DNA of 64,000 nucleotides from Clostridia bacterium (GTDB lineage: Bacteria; Bacillota; Clostridia; Oscillospirales; Acutalibacteraceae). Every line of letters starts with the position of its first letter. The first letter of the stretch is position 1. This document shows positions 44,196 to 52,032 of the stretch, piece after piece. The stretch covers positions 1-64,000 of the forward strand of contig JAFSIV010000017.1 in NCBI GenBank assembly GCA_017439585.1, given 5' to 3'. Under the pieces are notes generated by a model that ran no database searches, had not been told where the DNA came from, and worked only from the letters and a program-made list of their open reading frames with translations. A program made the translations under genes and the position numbers.

Positions 44196-45614
44196 TTAAG
44201 AAATCATTTCTTTTAAAAGCTTATTTATTAAATCAGGGGAAGCAGTTCCTCTAAGTTCGCGCATAGCGGCACCGAATACGGCAAGTATTGCCTTTTCTTT
44301 GCCAGCTTTATAATCCTCAATAGCTTTTGGATTATTTTCGATAGCCTTTGCAACAACCAATTTAACAAGCTCAATATCGTTTTGAGCAGTGAGGTTGTTT
44401 TCCTTGCAATAGCTTTCGGGGTCAACATTTTCTAAAATAACCGCGGTTAAAACAGTTTTACCTGCGTTACGGGTGATTTCACCTTTATTTGTTGCGGTTA
44501 TAATCCAAGCAAATTTATCGGTATCAAGAACTAAATCCTTAGGTTGAATATTGTTCTTCTTTAAGATACCGAGACCGTCGGTAAGCAACCAACCTGCTGC
44601 GGTTTTAGCGTCGATACCTTTTGCGATAACACCGTCTAAAATAGCGGATAAATTAGCTTCTGCGGCTGCGGCATTTGCTTCTTTTTCAGAAAGCCCCAAG
44701 CTCATATATTTTTCAATCTGCTCAGAAACAGTTGCCGGCATATCTGCTTTTATTTCAGCGAGCCATTCGTCGTCTATAACAACAGGCATAACATTCGGGT
44801 CGGGGAAATAGCGGTAATCTGCCGCAGTTTCCTTGTTTCTCATCGGGAATGTGCGCTTTTTAACATCATCCCAACGGCGAGTTTCCTGAACTAAAATTTC
44901 GGTTCTTCTTTCAATAGCATCAATATGGCGGATAGCCTCTTTATTGATAGCCTCCTCAATAGAGGTTAAAGAACTCATATTTTTAATTTCAGTTCTAACA
45001 CCTAAAACCTCGCTACCCTCAGGACGAACCGAAATGTTAATATCGCATCTCATAGCGCCCTCTTCACATTCTGAAATTCCTGCGAATTGGAGCTTAGATT
45101 TAAGCGCTTTAAGATAGCTTATAACCTCTGCGGAGGAGCGGAAGTCAGGCTTGGTAACAATTTCGATAAGCGGAACGCTTGTGCGGTTATAGTCAACAAG
45201 GGAAGAATCATTTGTGTGAACTAACTTACCTGCGTCCTCTTCAACGTGAATTTGCTTAATACCGATTTGGCGGGTTTCGCCTGCAACCTCAACATCCACC
45301 AATCCCTCAACGCAAATGGGGTGGAACCATTGTGTTGTTTGGTAAGCGGCGGGCAAATCGGGATAATAATAACTTTTTTTATCAAAGGTTGTATACTGAT
45401 TAATTTTGCAGTTTAGCATAAGACCTGCTTTAACTGCAAGCTCGATTGCGTGGCGGTTAACAACAGGAAGCATACCGGGCATACCCGAGCAAGCGGGACA
45501 AACACAGTCGTTAGGCTCGTTTGCGCTTGAATGACCTCCGCAAGAGCAGAAAAGCTTTGATTCGGTAGATAACTCAACATGAGTTTCAAGACCTATTACT
45601 AATTCGTAACCCAT
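44196..45614 (-). CDS. gatB: Asp-tRNA(Asn)/Glu-tRNA(Gln) amidotransferase subunit B
   Basis: This 472-residue protein is a normal GatB: MGYELVIGLETHVELSTESKLFC, zinc-site cysteines in CSCGG and CPACSG, HVEEDAGKL, DYNRTSVPLIEIVTKPD, EGAMRCDINISVRP, and a C-terminal tRNA-binding YqeY-like domain. It activates the carboxylate of Asp- or Glu-tRNA with ATP. It starts 2 bases after the gatA stop and its ribosome site is inside the end of gatA. Its normal sequence contrasts with the degenerate GatA next to it. Confidence 0.97.
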   Translation of the reverse strand: MGYELVIGLETHVELSTESKLFCSCGGHSSANEPNDCVCPACSGMPGMLPVVNRHAIELAVKAGLMLNCKINQYTTFDKKSYYYPDLPAAYQTTQWFHPICVEGLVDVEVAGETRQIGIKQIHVEEDAGKLVHTNDSSLVDYNRTSVPLIEIVTKPDFRSSAEVISYLKALKSKLQFAGISECEEGAMRCDINISVRPEGSEVLGVRTEIKNMSSLTSIEEAINKEAIRHIDAIERRTEILVQETRRWDDVKKRTFPMRNKETAADYRYFPDPNVMPVVIDDEWLAEIKADMPATVSEQIEKYMSLGLSEKEANAAAAEANLSAILDGVIAKGIDAKTAAGWLLTDGLGILKKNNIQPKDLVLDTDKFAWIITATNKGEITRNAGKTVLTAVILENVDPESYCKENNLTAQNDIELVKLVVAKAIENNPKAIEDYKAGKEKAILAVFGAAMRELRGTASPDLINKLLKEMIS

Positions 45615-45616
45615 AA

Positions 45617-46798
45617 TTATACCTCCCAGGCAGCATTAGCAATACTTAAAAGAGTATTGTCTTTAAACGAGTTCGCCATAAGCTGAACACCTTTTGAAAC
45701 AACCGCAGGACAACCTGAAAGGGAAGCTAAAACAGTATATTTGCTTTGCTCGAAAACCTTATTAAAGCTATCCTTTAAGTCATAGCTTTCAAACTGCTTC
45801 CTACTAGCTGCGGCAGTTAAAATAATATCATAATTTTCGAATATTTTCTTTATTTCCTCGGTGATAACTCGGCGGATTCTCATAGCCTTATCATAGCAAA
45901 TTTCATATCTGCCTTTAGAAAGAGCATCAGAACCATAAAGAATAGTAGCCTTTGCTAAGAAACCCATACCTTCGGTTCTTGTGTTAACATAAATATCGTC
46001 TATATTCTTGAAATTAGGGGTGCGGTATCCGTATTTAACACCGTCAAACTTAGATAGATTGTTACAGGTCTCTGCTGATAACAAAATTTGCCAAGCAGAC
46101 ATAGCGGCATCTATATTTTTAAAGGAAATTTCCTCCACGGTAGCCCCTAAATCTATAAGCTTTTGCTTATAATCTGCAACTGATTTTTTAACCTCTTCAG
46201 AAGTATCTTCAACTAATTCCTTTATAATACAAACCTTTTTGCCCTTAACGGTATCGTTTAAGGAATAATCATAAGCTTCCTTTAAATCGCTTGTACCGTC
46301 CTTATCGTCATGACCTGCGATAACCGATAAAATTTCTGCCGCTTTCTTTGCATTTTTTGCCATAACACCGATTTGCTCGCCTGAGCAGGCGCAAGCAATA
46401 ACTCCGTAACGAGAAACTGTACTGTAAGTCGGTTTAATGAAAACGATATCTTCTGCTGCGGCGGCTCTTCTCGGAGCACCGTTTAAGTCAACACATAAAG
46501 CGGCTTCAACATCACCGTTTGATACGAGGGAAGCTGCTGCATTTTTCAAAATGCCGTTTTCGGTATCAATGCCATAGTAAGAAGTTTCGCCTAATAAATC
46601 GAGACCAAATTCGCCAACATTTGCTTTGCCCGAAATGGTATATCCTGCCTTTTCAAGCCTTTCAACCGCCTCGGCGCTAAAAAGGGAGCTAAATGAGTCC
46701 AAAATATGAGAGCCTGCTGAGGAAAGAACATTTTTAACCAAAATGTTATCATCAACTGCAATATTTCCGTTTTTGTTTATTTCAGTTATATATCTCAT
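45617..46798 (-). CDS. gatA: GatA-like protein lacking the amidase catalytic triad
   Basis: The 393-residue protein aligns to GatA but lacks about 70 N-terminal residues and the active site (numbering from the ATG at 46798). The usual VKDNI is VDDNI (catalytic Lys becomes Asp16). The GGSSGGS loop is replaced by ILKNAAASLVSNG (about 83-95). The TGGS nucleophile loop is LNGA (Ala108). Flanking motifs remain: GKANVGEFG, IKPTYSTVSRYG, ETCNNLSKFDGVKYGYR and YDIILTAA. It sits in the normal gatA place between aspS/gatC and gatB and has an intact frame, so it is kept but should not hydrolyse glutamine. SD GAGGTGA is 5 bases before the ATG. Confidence 0.85.
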   Translation of the reverse strand: MRYITEINKNGNIAVDDNILVKNVLSSAGSHILDSFSSLFSAEAVERLEKAGYTISGKANVGEFGLDLLGETSYYGIDTENGILKNAAASLVSNGDVEAALCVDLNGAPRRAAAAEDIVFIKPTYSTVSRYGVIACACSGEQIGVMAKNAKKAAEILSVIAGHDDKDGTSDLKEAYDYSLNDTVKGKKVCIIKELVEDTSEEVKKSVADYKQKLIDLGATVEEISFKNIDAAMSAWQILLSAETCNNLSKFDGVKYGYRTPNFKNIDDIYVNTRTEGMGFLAKATILYGSDALSKGRYEICYDKAMRIRRVITEEIKKIFENYDIILTAAASRKQFESYDLKDSFNKVFEQSKYTVLASLSGCPAVVSKGVQLMANSFKDNTLLSIANAAWEV

Positions 46799-46808
46799 TC
46801 TACTCACC

Positions 46809-48926
46809 TCATTTCACAACCTTGGGGACAATCCAACTGTCCTCATTACTGTCTGGCGCGCCTTTTAATAGGTCGGCGCGGTCAAATTTCTGAATACGAA
46901 CATCTTCGCGGAAAACATTAAATCTTTCTGCAACATAAATCATAGGCTCGATATTTTCGGTATCAATATTGTTCATAGTATTTTCGGCGGTTTTCATAGA
47001 ACCGAAAATGTTTTTCATAATCTGCTTTTCGTCTTTGGTAAGGCAAATTTCGTTAACACTTTCTAAGGCTTTAAGCTTATCGTCCTCACTTAAAACTGCC
47101 GAGCCTTTTGTATCGCCCATTTGAGCATTGCCGCTAGTTGTAGAGGAGGAGAATTTAGCACCCTCAGTTCCTCTAATAGCAATATTAGCTTCAAACAACT
47201 GCATTTCGCTAACCGGACTCGGAGCGCCGAGCATCTGGTCGCGAGCATTACCGTCTAAGGGGAATACAATAACATCACGGATAGTTTCGGTATCTTCTAA
47301 GAGCATTATCATACGGTCAACACCGGGAGCCATACCGGCATGAGGTGGCGCACCGTATTGGAAAGCTTCATAAAGAGCGCTGAATCTTGCCGCTAATTCC
47401 TCCTCAGGATAACCTGCGATTTCAAACGCTTTTTTCATTATTTCAATATCGTGGTTTCTAACCGCACCCGAAGCTAGCTCAATACCGTTACAAACAAGGT
47501 CGTATTGATAAGCCAAAATTTCGGTTGGGTCTTTTGTAAGCAACGCTTCAAGACCACCCTGAGGCATTGAGAAGGGGTTATGAGTGAATATAATTTTATC
47601 GGTACTTTCATCATGCTCATACATCGGGAAATCAACAATAAAGCAGAATTCGAAGCTGTTAGTATCTATTAAATCACATTCTTTACCGAGCCAGTCTCTA
47701 ACATAGCCTGCATTTTTAGCGGCAACCTCTTCAACCATATCGGAAATAAAGAATATAGTTTCGCCCTCTTTAACCTTTGTAAGCTCAATTATTTCTGATT
47801 TTTGAGCATCACTTAGTTTTTTAACAATCGGGTCGTCTTTAAACTCGCAATTTGCTTTATCAAGCAAGGTTATATGAGCCAAGCCCTGCATACCTAAATC
47901 TCTTGTTGCAAAGTTTAAAGATTTATCAAAGAACCATCTTTCATTTTTGCAAGGGGCAACAATAGCTCTAACCACCTTATTTTTGAAAACAGGGAAGTTA
48001 ACACCTTTAAAAAATTCGGTTAAATCCATAATTTCGAGTGGGTTTCTAAGGTCAGGCTTATCGTTACCGTATTTAAGCATAGATTCCTTAAAGGTAATAT
48101 GTCTGAAAGGAACTTCGCTTATCGGCTTATGGTTTCCGATAAATTTGGTAAATATAGCACGGATAACCCTTTCGCAAACACCTAAAACTTCTTCTTGGGT
48201 TGCAAATGCCATTTCAAAGTCTAGCTGATAGAATTCACCAGGTGAACGGTCAGCACGCGCATCCTCATCTCTGAAACAGGGAGCGATTTGGAAATAACGG
48301 TCAAAGCCCGATACCATAAGAAGCTGTTTAAACTGCTGAGGAGCTTGTGGCAGAGCATAAAACTCGCCGATATGTTTTCTTGAAGGCACAAGGAAGTCTC
48401 TGGCGCCCTCAGGAGAAGAAGCAGTTAGTATAGGAGTTTGAATTTCTAAAAATCCCTCATTCTCCATAAGCTCTCTCATATATTTTATAATTTGAGAACG
48501 CTTATAAATGCTAGAAGAAACCTTTGGATTTCTTAAATCCAAAAATCTGTTTTTAAGTCTTATATTTTCATTTGAAGACTTAGAGGTTAAAATTTCAAAG
48601 GGTAGATTTTTAGTGCATTTTCCAAGCACTTTAAAGCTTTCAACTATAAGCTCAACCTTACCTGTATCAATAGCATTGTTAACCGTTTCCTCGTCTCTTA
48701 AAGTAACAGTACCTTTAACCGAAATAACCGTTTCGATTTTCTGAGAATCAACCTCAGCAATCATTGCAGGGTCGTTGATAACAAGCTGAGATACACCGGT
48801 ATAATCGCGAAGGTCAACGAACAAAACTCCGCCATGATCACGCTTAGATTGAATCCAACCTGCAAGCTCAATCTGAGTTCCAACATGTGATTCGCGCATG
48901 TCATTACAATAATGCGTTCTATACAT
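46809..48926 (-). CDS. aspS: aspartyl-tRNA synthetase fused to GatC
   Basis: This 705-residue fusion has a bacterial AspRS at about 1-590: the anticodon OB fold, class II motif 2 in FRDEDARADRSPGEFYQLDFEMAF, the GAD insertion, and motif 3 GMAPGVDRMIMLL. After a Ser/Gly linker (about 590-615), the last ~90 residues match GatC (INCLT-like EICLTKDEKQIMKNIF, then NVFREDV, LLKGAPD and WIVPKVV). It would charge tRNA-Asp, and tRNA-Asn if non-discriminating, and hold GatA/GatB on the synthetase. ATG 48926 is chosen because AGGAGG lies 7 bases upstream. A T-box controls it. Confidence 0.93.
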   Translation of the reverse strand: MYRTHYCNDMRESHVGTQIELAGWIQSKRDHGGVLFVDLRDYTGVSQLVINDPAMIAEVDSQKIETVISVKGTVTLRDEETVNNAIDTGKVELIVESFKVLGKCTKNLPFEILTSKSSNENIRLKNRFLDLRNPKVSSSIYKRSQIIKYMRELMENEGFLEIQTPILTASSPEGARDFLVPSRKHIGEFYALPQAPQQFKQLLMVSGFDRYFQIAPCFRDEDARADRSPGEFYQLDFEMAFATQEEVLGVCERVIRAIFTKFIGNHKPISEVPFRHITFKESMLKYGNDKPDLRNPLEIMDLTEFFKGVNFPVFKNKVVRAIVAPCKNERWFFDKSLNFATRDLGMQGLAHITLLDKANCEFKDDPIVKKLSDAQKSEIIELTKVKEGETIFFISDMVEEVAAKNAGYVRDWLGKECDLIDTNSFEFCFIVDFPMYEHDESTDKIIFTHNPFSMPQGGLEALLTKDPTEILAYQYDLVCNGIELASGAVRNHDIEIMKKAFEIAGYPEEELAARFSALYEAFQYGAPPHAGMAPGVDRMIMLLEDTETIRDVIVFPLDGNARDQMLGAPSPVSEMQLFEANIAIRGTEGAKFSSSTTSGNAQMGDTKGSAVLSEDDKLKALESVNEICLTKDEKQIMKNIFGSMKTAENTMNNIDTENIEPMIYVAERFNVFREDVRIQKFDRADLLKGAPDSNEDSWIVPKVVK

Positions 48927-48952
48927 ATTCATTCCTCCTGAAAAAATAAAAA

Positions 48953-49169
48953 GTCCCGAAAATTCCTTAGAATTTTCGGGACGAGAAAATTAAAATTAAC
49001 CCGCGGTGCCACCCGTTTTGACGGCAAAAAGCCATCCACTTTGAAAGAATATTCGGTTTTAAATTAAATTCGAAGTGTTCCCATATTTACTACTCGTCTC
49101 AAATGCGCTCTCAGTCCACGACGCATTCTCCCTGACAGACTTTCCATTTAAACTGAGTCTTCGAATAAT
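48953..49169 (-). promoter_or_regulatory. T-box leader (tRNA-sensing riboswitch) of the aspS/gatC-gatA-gatB operon
   Basis: The minus strand carries the T-box sequence TGGCACCGCGG (49001-49011). A terminator hairpin GTCCCGAAAATTC / GAATTTTCGGGAC with TTTTTATTTT follows (48953-48982). Upstream, stem I includes GGACTGAGAGCGC and a likely specifier GAC (Asp) at 49096-49098. Uncharged tRNA-Asp should favour antitermination, so the operon is induced when aspartyl-tRNA runs low. Confidence 0.93.
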
Positions 49170-49198
49170 ATTATATTAAGATTTTTTTGTTTTGTCAA
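49170..49198 (-). promoter_or_regulatory. sigma-A promoter of the T-box/aspS operon
   Basis: On the minus strand, perfect TTGACA (49193-49198) and TATAAT (49170-49175) boxes are separated by 17 bases. Confidence 0.93.
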
Positions 49199-49214
49199 GT
49201 TTTTTTGAAGTTAA

Positions 49215-49808
49215 TTAATTAGTTATGCTAATAATGAAGCCGTCTTCATAGTAAGTTTTGGTTTTATCTGATATTTTTGCATTTTTTAAATCAGATATAC
49301 CGTTGCCGTTATATTTAACAATAGATTCTTTTTTAGTATAAATCTCGAAAAAACGGGTTAGAATTTCGGTGTTTTCGGTAAAGCAAAAATCCTTATCGCA
49401 AGGAGAAAAACCAAAAATATAGTTTAGTTCTTCGTAAGAGCAAAATCTTTTTGCAACCTTTAAATTTATAGGCCGCAATTTTTCAATATCAATACCGATT
49501 TCGGTTTCTGCCACCACGCATACAACCATATTTTCAGAATGACTTATATTAAAATGAATATTTAAATTCTCGGCAAAAGGCTTTCCATTTTCTGCTTCAA
49601 TAATTTTTATGCTATCATAAGGAACGTTTAAATGATTTGCTATCATTTTTTTAGCAAGTATTTCGCCAGCTATGGTTTGCTTTTTCTTTTCGGGCAAGGA
49701 GGTGTGGTCAACCTTTTGCTTTCGGCTGCCGCTCATTAAGGAATACCATTTTAAATATTCTTTATCGCTTAAATCTATTATATTAAATTTCTCAAATTTT
49801 ATACTCAA
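49215..49808 (-). CDS. 4'-phosphopantetheinyl transferase, Sfp family
   Basis: The 197-residue protein has the Sfp motifs NGKPF, FNISHSENMVVCVV, EIGIDIEKLRP and RFFEIYTKKESIVKYNG. It would move phosphopantetheine from CoA to a carrier protein. Sfp-type enzymes usually serve non-ribosomal peptide, polyketide or lysine-pathway carriers, but no such genes are in the window, so it may be the general holo-ACP synthase or have a distant target. A palindrome (49844-49878) surrounds its likely -10 box. Confidence 0.88.
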   Translation of the reverse strand: MSIKFEKFNIIDLSDKEYLKWYSLMSGSRKQKVDHTSLPEKKKQTIAGEILAKKMIANHLNVPYDSIKIIEAENGKPFAENLNIHFNISHSENMVVCVVAETEIGIDIEKLRPINLKVAKRFCSYEELNYIFGFSPCDKDFCFTENTEILTRFFEIYTKKESIVKYNGNGISDLKNAKISDKTKTYYEDGFIISITN

Positions 49809-49843
49809 AAATGAAACATCTCCGATATTTTAAATCAAAAAAA

Positions 49844-49878
49844 TGCATAATCCATATTATAATATAGCATATTATGCA
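49844..49878 (-). promoter_or_regulatory. palindrome around the likely -10 box of the Sfp-type gene
   Basis: TGCATAAT (49844-49851) and ATTATGCA (49871-49878) form 8-bp inverted arms; between them the minus strand reads TATTATAATATGG, which can serve as a -10 box. A repressor bound here would block transcription. Confidence 0.35.
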
Positions 49879-49976
49879 CCAAATTTGCAATATGATGATT
49901 ATTTTTTAAAAAAATATTGATTTCTTTGTCGAAAAATGTTAAAATTAATAAAACATTTTGAAGGGGAAGTGCGATT

Positions 49977-50240
49977 ATGAATGAGATGCAAGAAAATAAA
50001 GCGAGTGGCGTTTCGGTAGCGGCTTTGATTTTAGGTATTTGCGGTTTTTTCTGTAATCCGTTATCATTGGTAACCTTAACTGCAATCGTTTTAGGTATAG
50101 TTGGAATTGCAACTGCTGGAAAACGTCCTAAGGGTATGGCTATTACGGGACTTTGTCTAGGCATAGCAGCTGCTATCTGCCAGTTGATTACTGATTTGAT
50201 TTTATCAGTTTTCACATTAGGTATGTCTTTCTTAATTTAA
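49977..50240 (+). CDS. small membrane protein, DUF4190-like
   Basis: The 87-residue protein has hydrophobic segments at about 12-42 and 54-84 with small-residue motifs (ALILGICGFFCNP, LGIVGIATAG, MAITGLCLGIAAAI), the pattern of DUF4190 proteins. The function is unknown. GAAGGGGA precedes the ATG. It stands alone, divergent from the Sfp-type gene, and has its own terminator. Confidence 0.7.
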   Translation: MNEMQENKASGVSVAALILGICGFFCNPLSLVTLTAIVLGIVGIATAGKRPKGMAITGLCLGIAAAICQLITDLILSVFTLGMSFLI

Positions 50241-50258
50241 TTTTTTATTTTAAAAATC

Positions 50259-50292
50259 AAAAGCAAGCAGTTTTTATGAACTGCTTGCTTTT
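50259..50292. terminator. bidirectional terminator between the DUF4190-like gene and the phosphodiesterase gene
   Basis: AAAAGCAAGCAGTT pairs with AACTGCTTGCTTTT around a 6-base loop, with T-runs at both ends. Confidence 0.92.
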
Positions 50293-50835
50293 TTATATTT
50301 CTTTTTCTAAATAAATACTTCCTTCAAGGTTTTTAAAGGTAAGCTTTTTGTTTTCTAAAATTATATATCCTCTTTCGCTGTTTTCCTTTGGGATAGAAAC
50401 CGAGCCTGGATTTGCAAAATAAAAACCGTTTATTTCTTTAAATACGGGGATATGAGTATGACCGTTTAAAAGCAGAGCACCGCCCGATAACTTTGGAGGA
50501 TTTTCGGGGTTTATCTTATGCCCGTGGGTTGCAAAAATCTCCAAACCGTCAATATTTAAAACAGAGTATTCAGACATAACAGGGAAGCTTAGCACCATTT
50601 GATCAACCTCGGCTTCGCAGTTTCCTCTAACGCAAATTATTTTTTCTGCCATATTGTTTAAAAGTTCAATAACCTTTTTGGGATTATATCCGTCGGGCAG
50701 GTCGTTTCTAGGTCCGTGATACAGAACATCACCTAAAAGTAACAGTTTGTCTGCGTTTTCGGTACGGAAAGCATTTATAAGTTGCTCGCAGTAAAGCGCG
50801 GAACCGTGTATATCAGATGCAATTAAAATTTTCAT
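50293..50835 (-). CDS. YfcE/MJ0936-family metallophosphodiesterase
   Basis: The 180-residue protein shows all five metal-binding blocks of the family: ASDIHG, LLGDVLYHGPRN, CVRGNCE, THGH and NGHTHIP, then NPGSVSIP. It hydrolyses phosphodiesters, but the natural substrate is unknown. It ends a minus-strand run and follows the cation exporter gene by 12 bases. Confidence 0.92.
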   Translation of the reverse strand: MKILIASDIHGSALYCEQLINAFRTENADKLLLLGDVLYHGPRNDLPDGYNPKKVIELLNNMAEKIICVRGNCEAEVDQMVLSFPVMSEYSVLNIDGLEIFATHGHKINPENPPKLSGGALLLNGHTHIPVFKEINGFYFANPGSVSIPKENSERGYIILENKKLTFKNLEGSIYLEKEI

Positions 50836-50847
50836 AAATAATACTCC

Positions 50848-52032
50848 TTATTTACCTGTAAAATCGCGGTCAAATGTTATAACGCAGGTAAAGGTTTTAT
50901 TAATGGTTTTAGCAAGGCGGTTTATAGTATCGTTCAAATTTTCCTCGTTTAGTTTACTACCTGAGGGAATAACAACATCGAAAATAAGATTTGTTCTACT
51001 ATCGCTTACAGGTGTCATTCTAAAATCGTGAAGCGTTAATAGGGGGTGGATTTCGGTTAGCTTTTCAGCCATTTTATCCCTTGTTTTAGATACATTTTCA
51101 TTATCGGTATCAATGGGGTCCATATGAATAACGAGCGAAATATTAAGCTTTTCAAACACAAGCTTTTCGCATAAATCTATCTGCTCGTGGCATTTAACAA
51201 TATCTATATTCTGGGGCACCTCAACATGAACCGAGGCCAGCTGTCTGCCAGGGCCGTAGTTATGAATGATTAAATCGTGAATACCCTCAAATTCTTTAAA
51301 GGACATTATGGTGTTTTCAATATCGTCTATAAGCTCTTTTTCGGGAGGTTTGCCTAAAATCTCGTTAATGGTGTTTTTAGCAGAGCTGAAACCCGAATAG
51401 AGAATAAATAATGAAACAAAAATACCCATAACCGCATCAAGATTAAAGGGGAGCTCTATAAACATTGAAACGCCGACCGAAATTAAAATAGCACCGGTTG
51501 CAATACAGTCGTTAACCGAGTCCTGAGCTGAGGCAATCAAAGCCTCAGAATTTATTCGTTTTCCTATTTTGCGGTTAAAGAAAAACATATAAAGCTTAAT
51601 TAAAATAGAAACCGCTAGAATAATCAGTGTAATAACCGAATATTCGGGCGCGGGTGCACCTGAAATTAAGGTTTGACCTGAGGTTTTTAGAAGTTCAAAG
51701 CCAACCAGCATAATCAAAGCGGCAACTATAAATGCGCTTATATATTCTATTCTGCCGTGTCCAAATGGGTGGTCGCTATCTGCCGGTTTATTAGCCATCT
51801 TAAAACCAATTGCGGTTATAATAGAAGAACCCATATCCGAAAGATTGTTAAGACCGTCTGCCGAAACAGAGATACTTCCCGTAATAATACCTACGGTTAT
51901 TTTAATAAAACATAAAATAAGATTTCCTAAAATGCCTATAACACTGCCCAGAGTGCCATAAGCGGCGCGGACAGTGTTATCGGTAGTGTCATTATAATTT
52001 TTAATAAAAAGCCTAATTAATAAATTACTCAT
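50848..52032 (-). CDS. cation diffusion facilitator, probably a Mn2+ exporter
   Basis: The 394-residue protein has six membrane helices and a cytoplasmic C-terminal domain. The metal site points to the manganese type: Asn62-x3-Asp66 in helix 2 (DGLNNLSD) and Asp171-x3-Asp175 in helix 5 (AQDSVND). Zinc exporters carry His in these places. It lowers cytoplasmic metal using the proton gradient. Its ATG overlaps the ddl stop (TAATG), so it is co-translated with ddl; D-Ala-D-Ala ligase needs a divalent metal, which is a possible reason for the linkage. Confidence 0.85.
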   Translation of the reverse strand: MSNLLIRLFIKNYNDTTDNTVRAAYGTLGSVIGILGNLILCFIKITVGIITGSISVSADGLNNLSDMGSSIITAIGFKMANKPADSDHPFGHGRIEYISAFIVAALIMLVGFELLKTSGQTLISGAPAPEYSVITLIILAVSILIKLYMFFFNRKIGKRINSEALIASAQDSVNDCIATGAILISVGVSMFIELPFNLDAVMGIFVSLFILYSGFSSAKNTINEILGKPPEKELIDDIENTIMSFKEFEGIHDLIIHNYGPGRQLASVHVEVPQNIDIVKCHEQIDLCEKLVFEKLNISLVIHMDPIDTDNENVSKTRDKMAEKLTEIHPLLTLHDFRMTPVSDSRTNLIFDVVIPSGSKLNEENLNDTINRLAKTINKTFTCVITFDRDFTGK

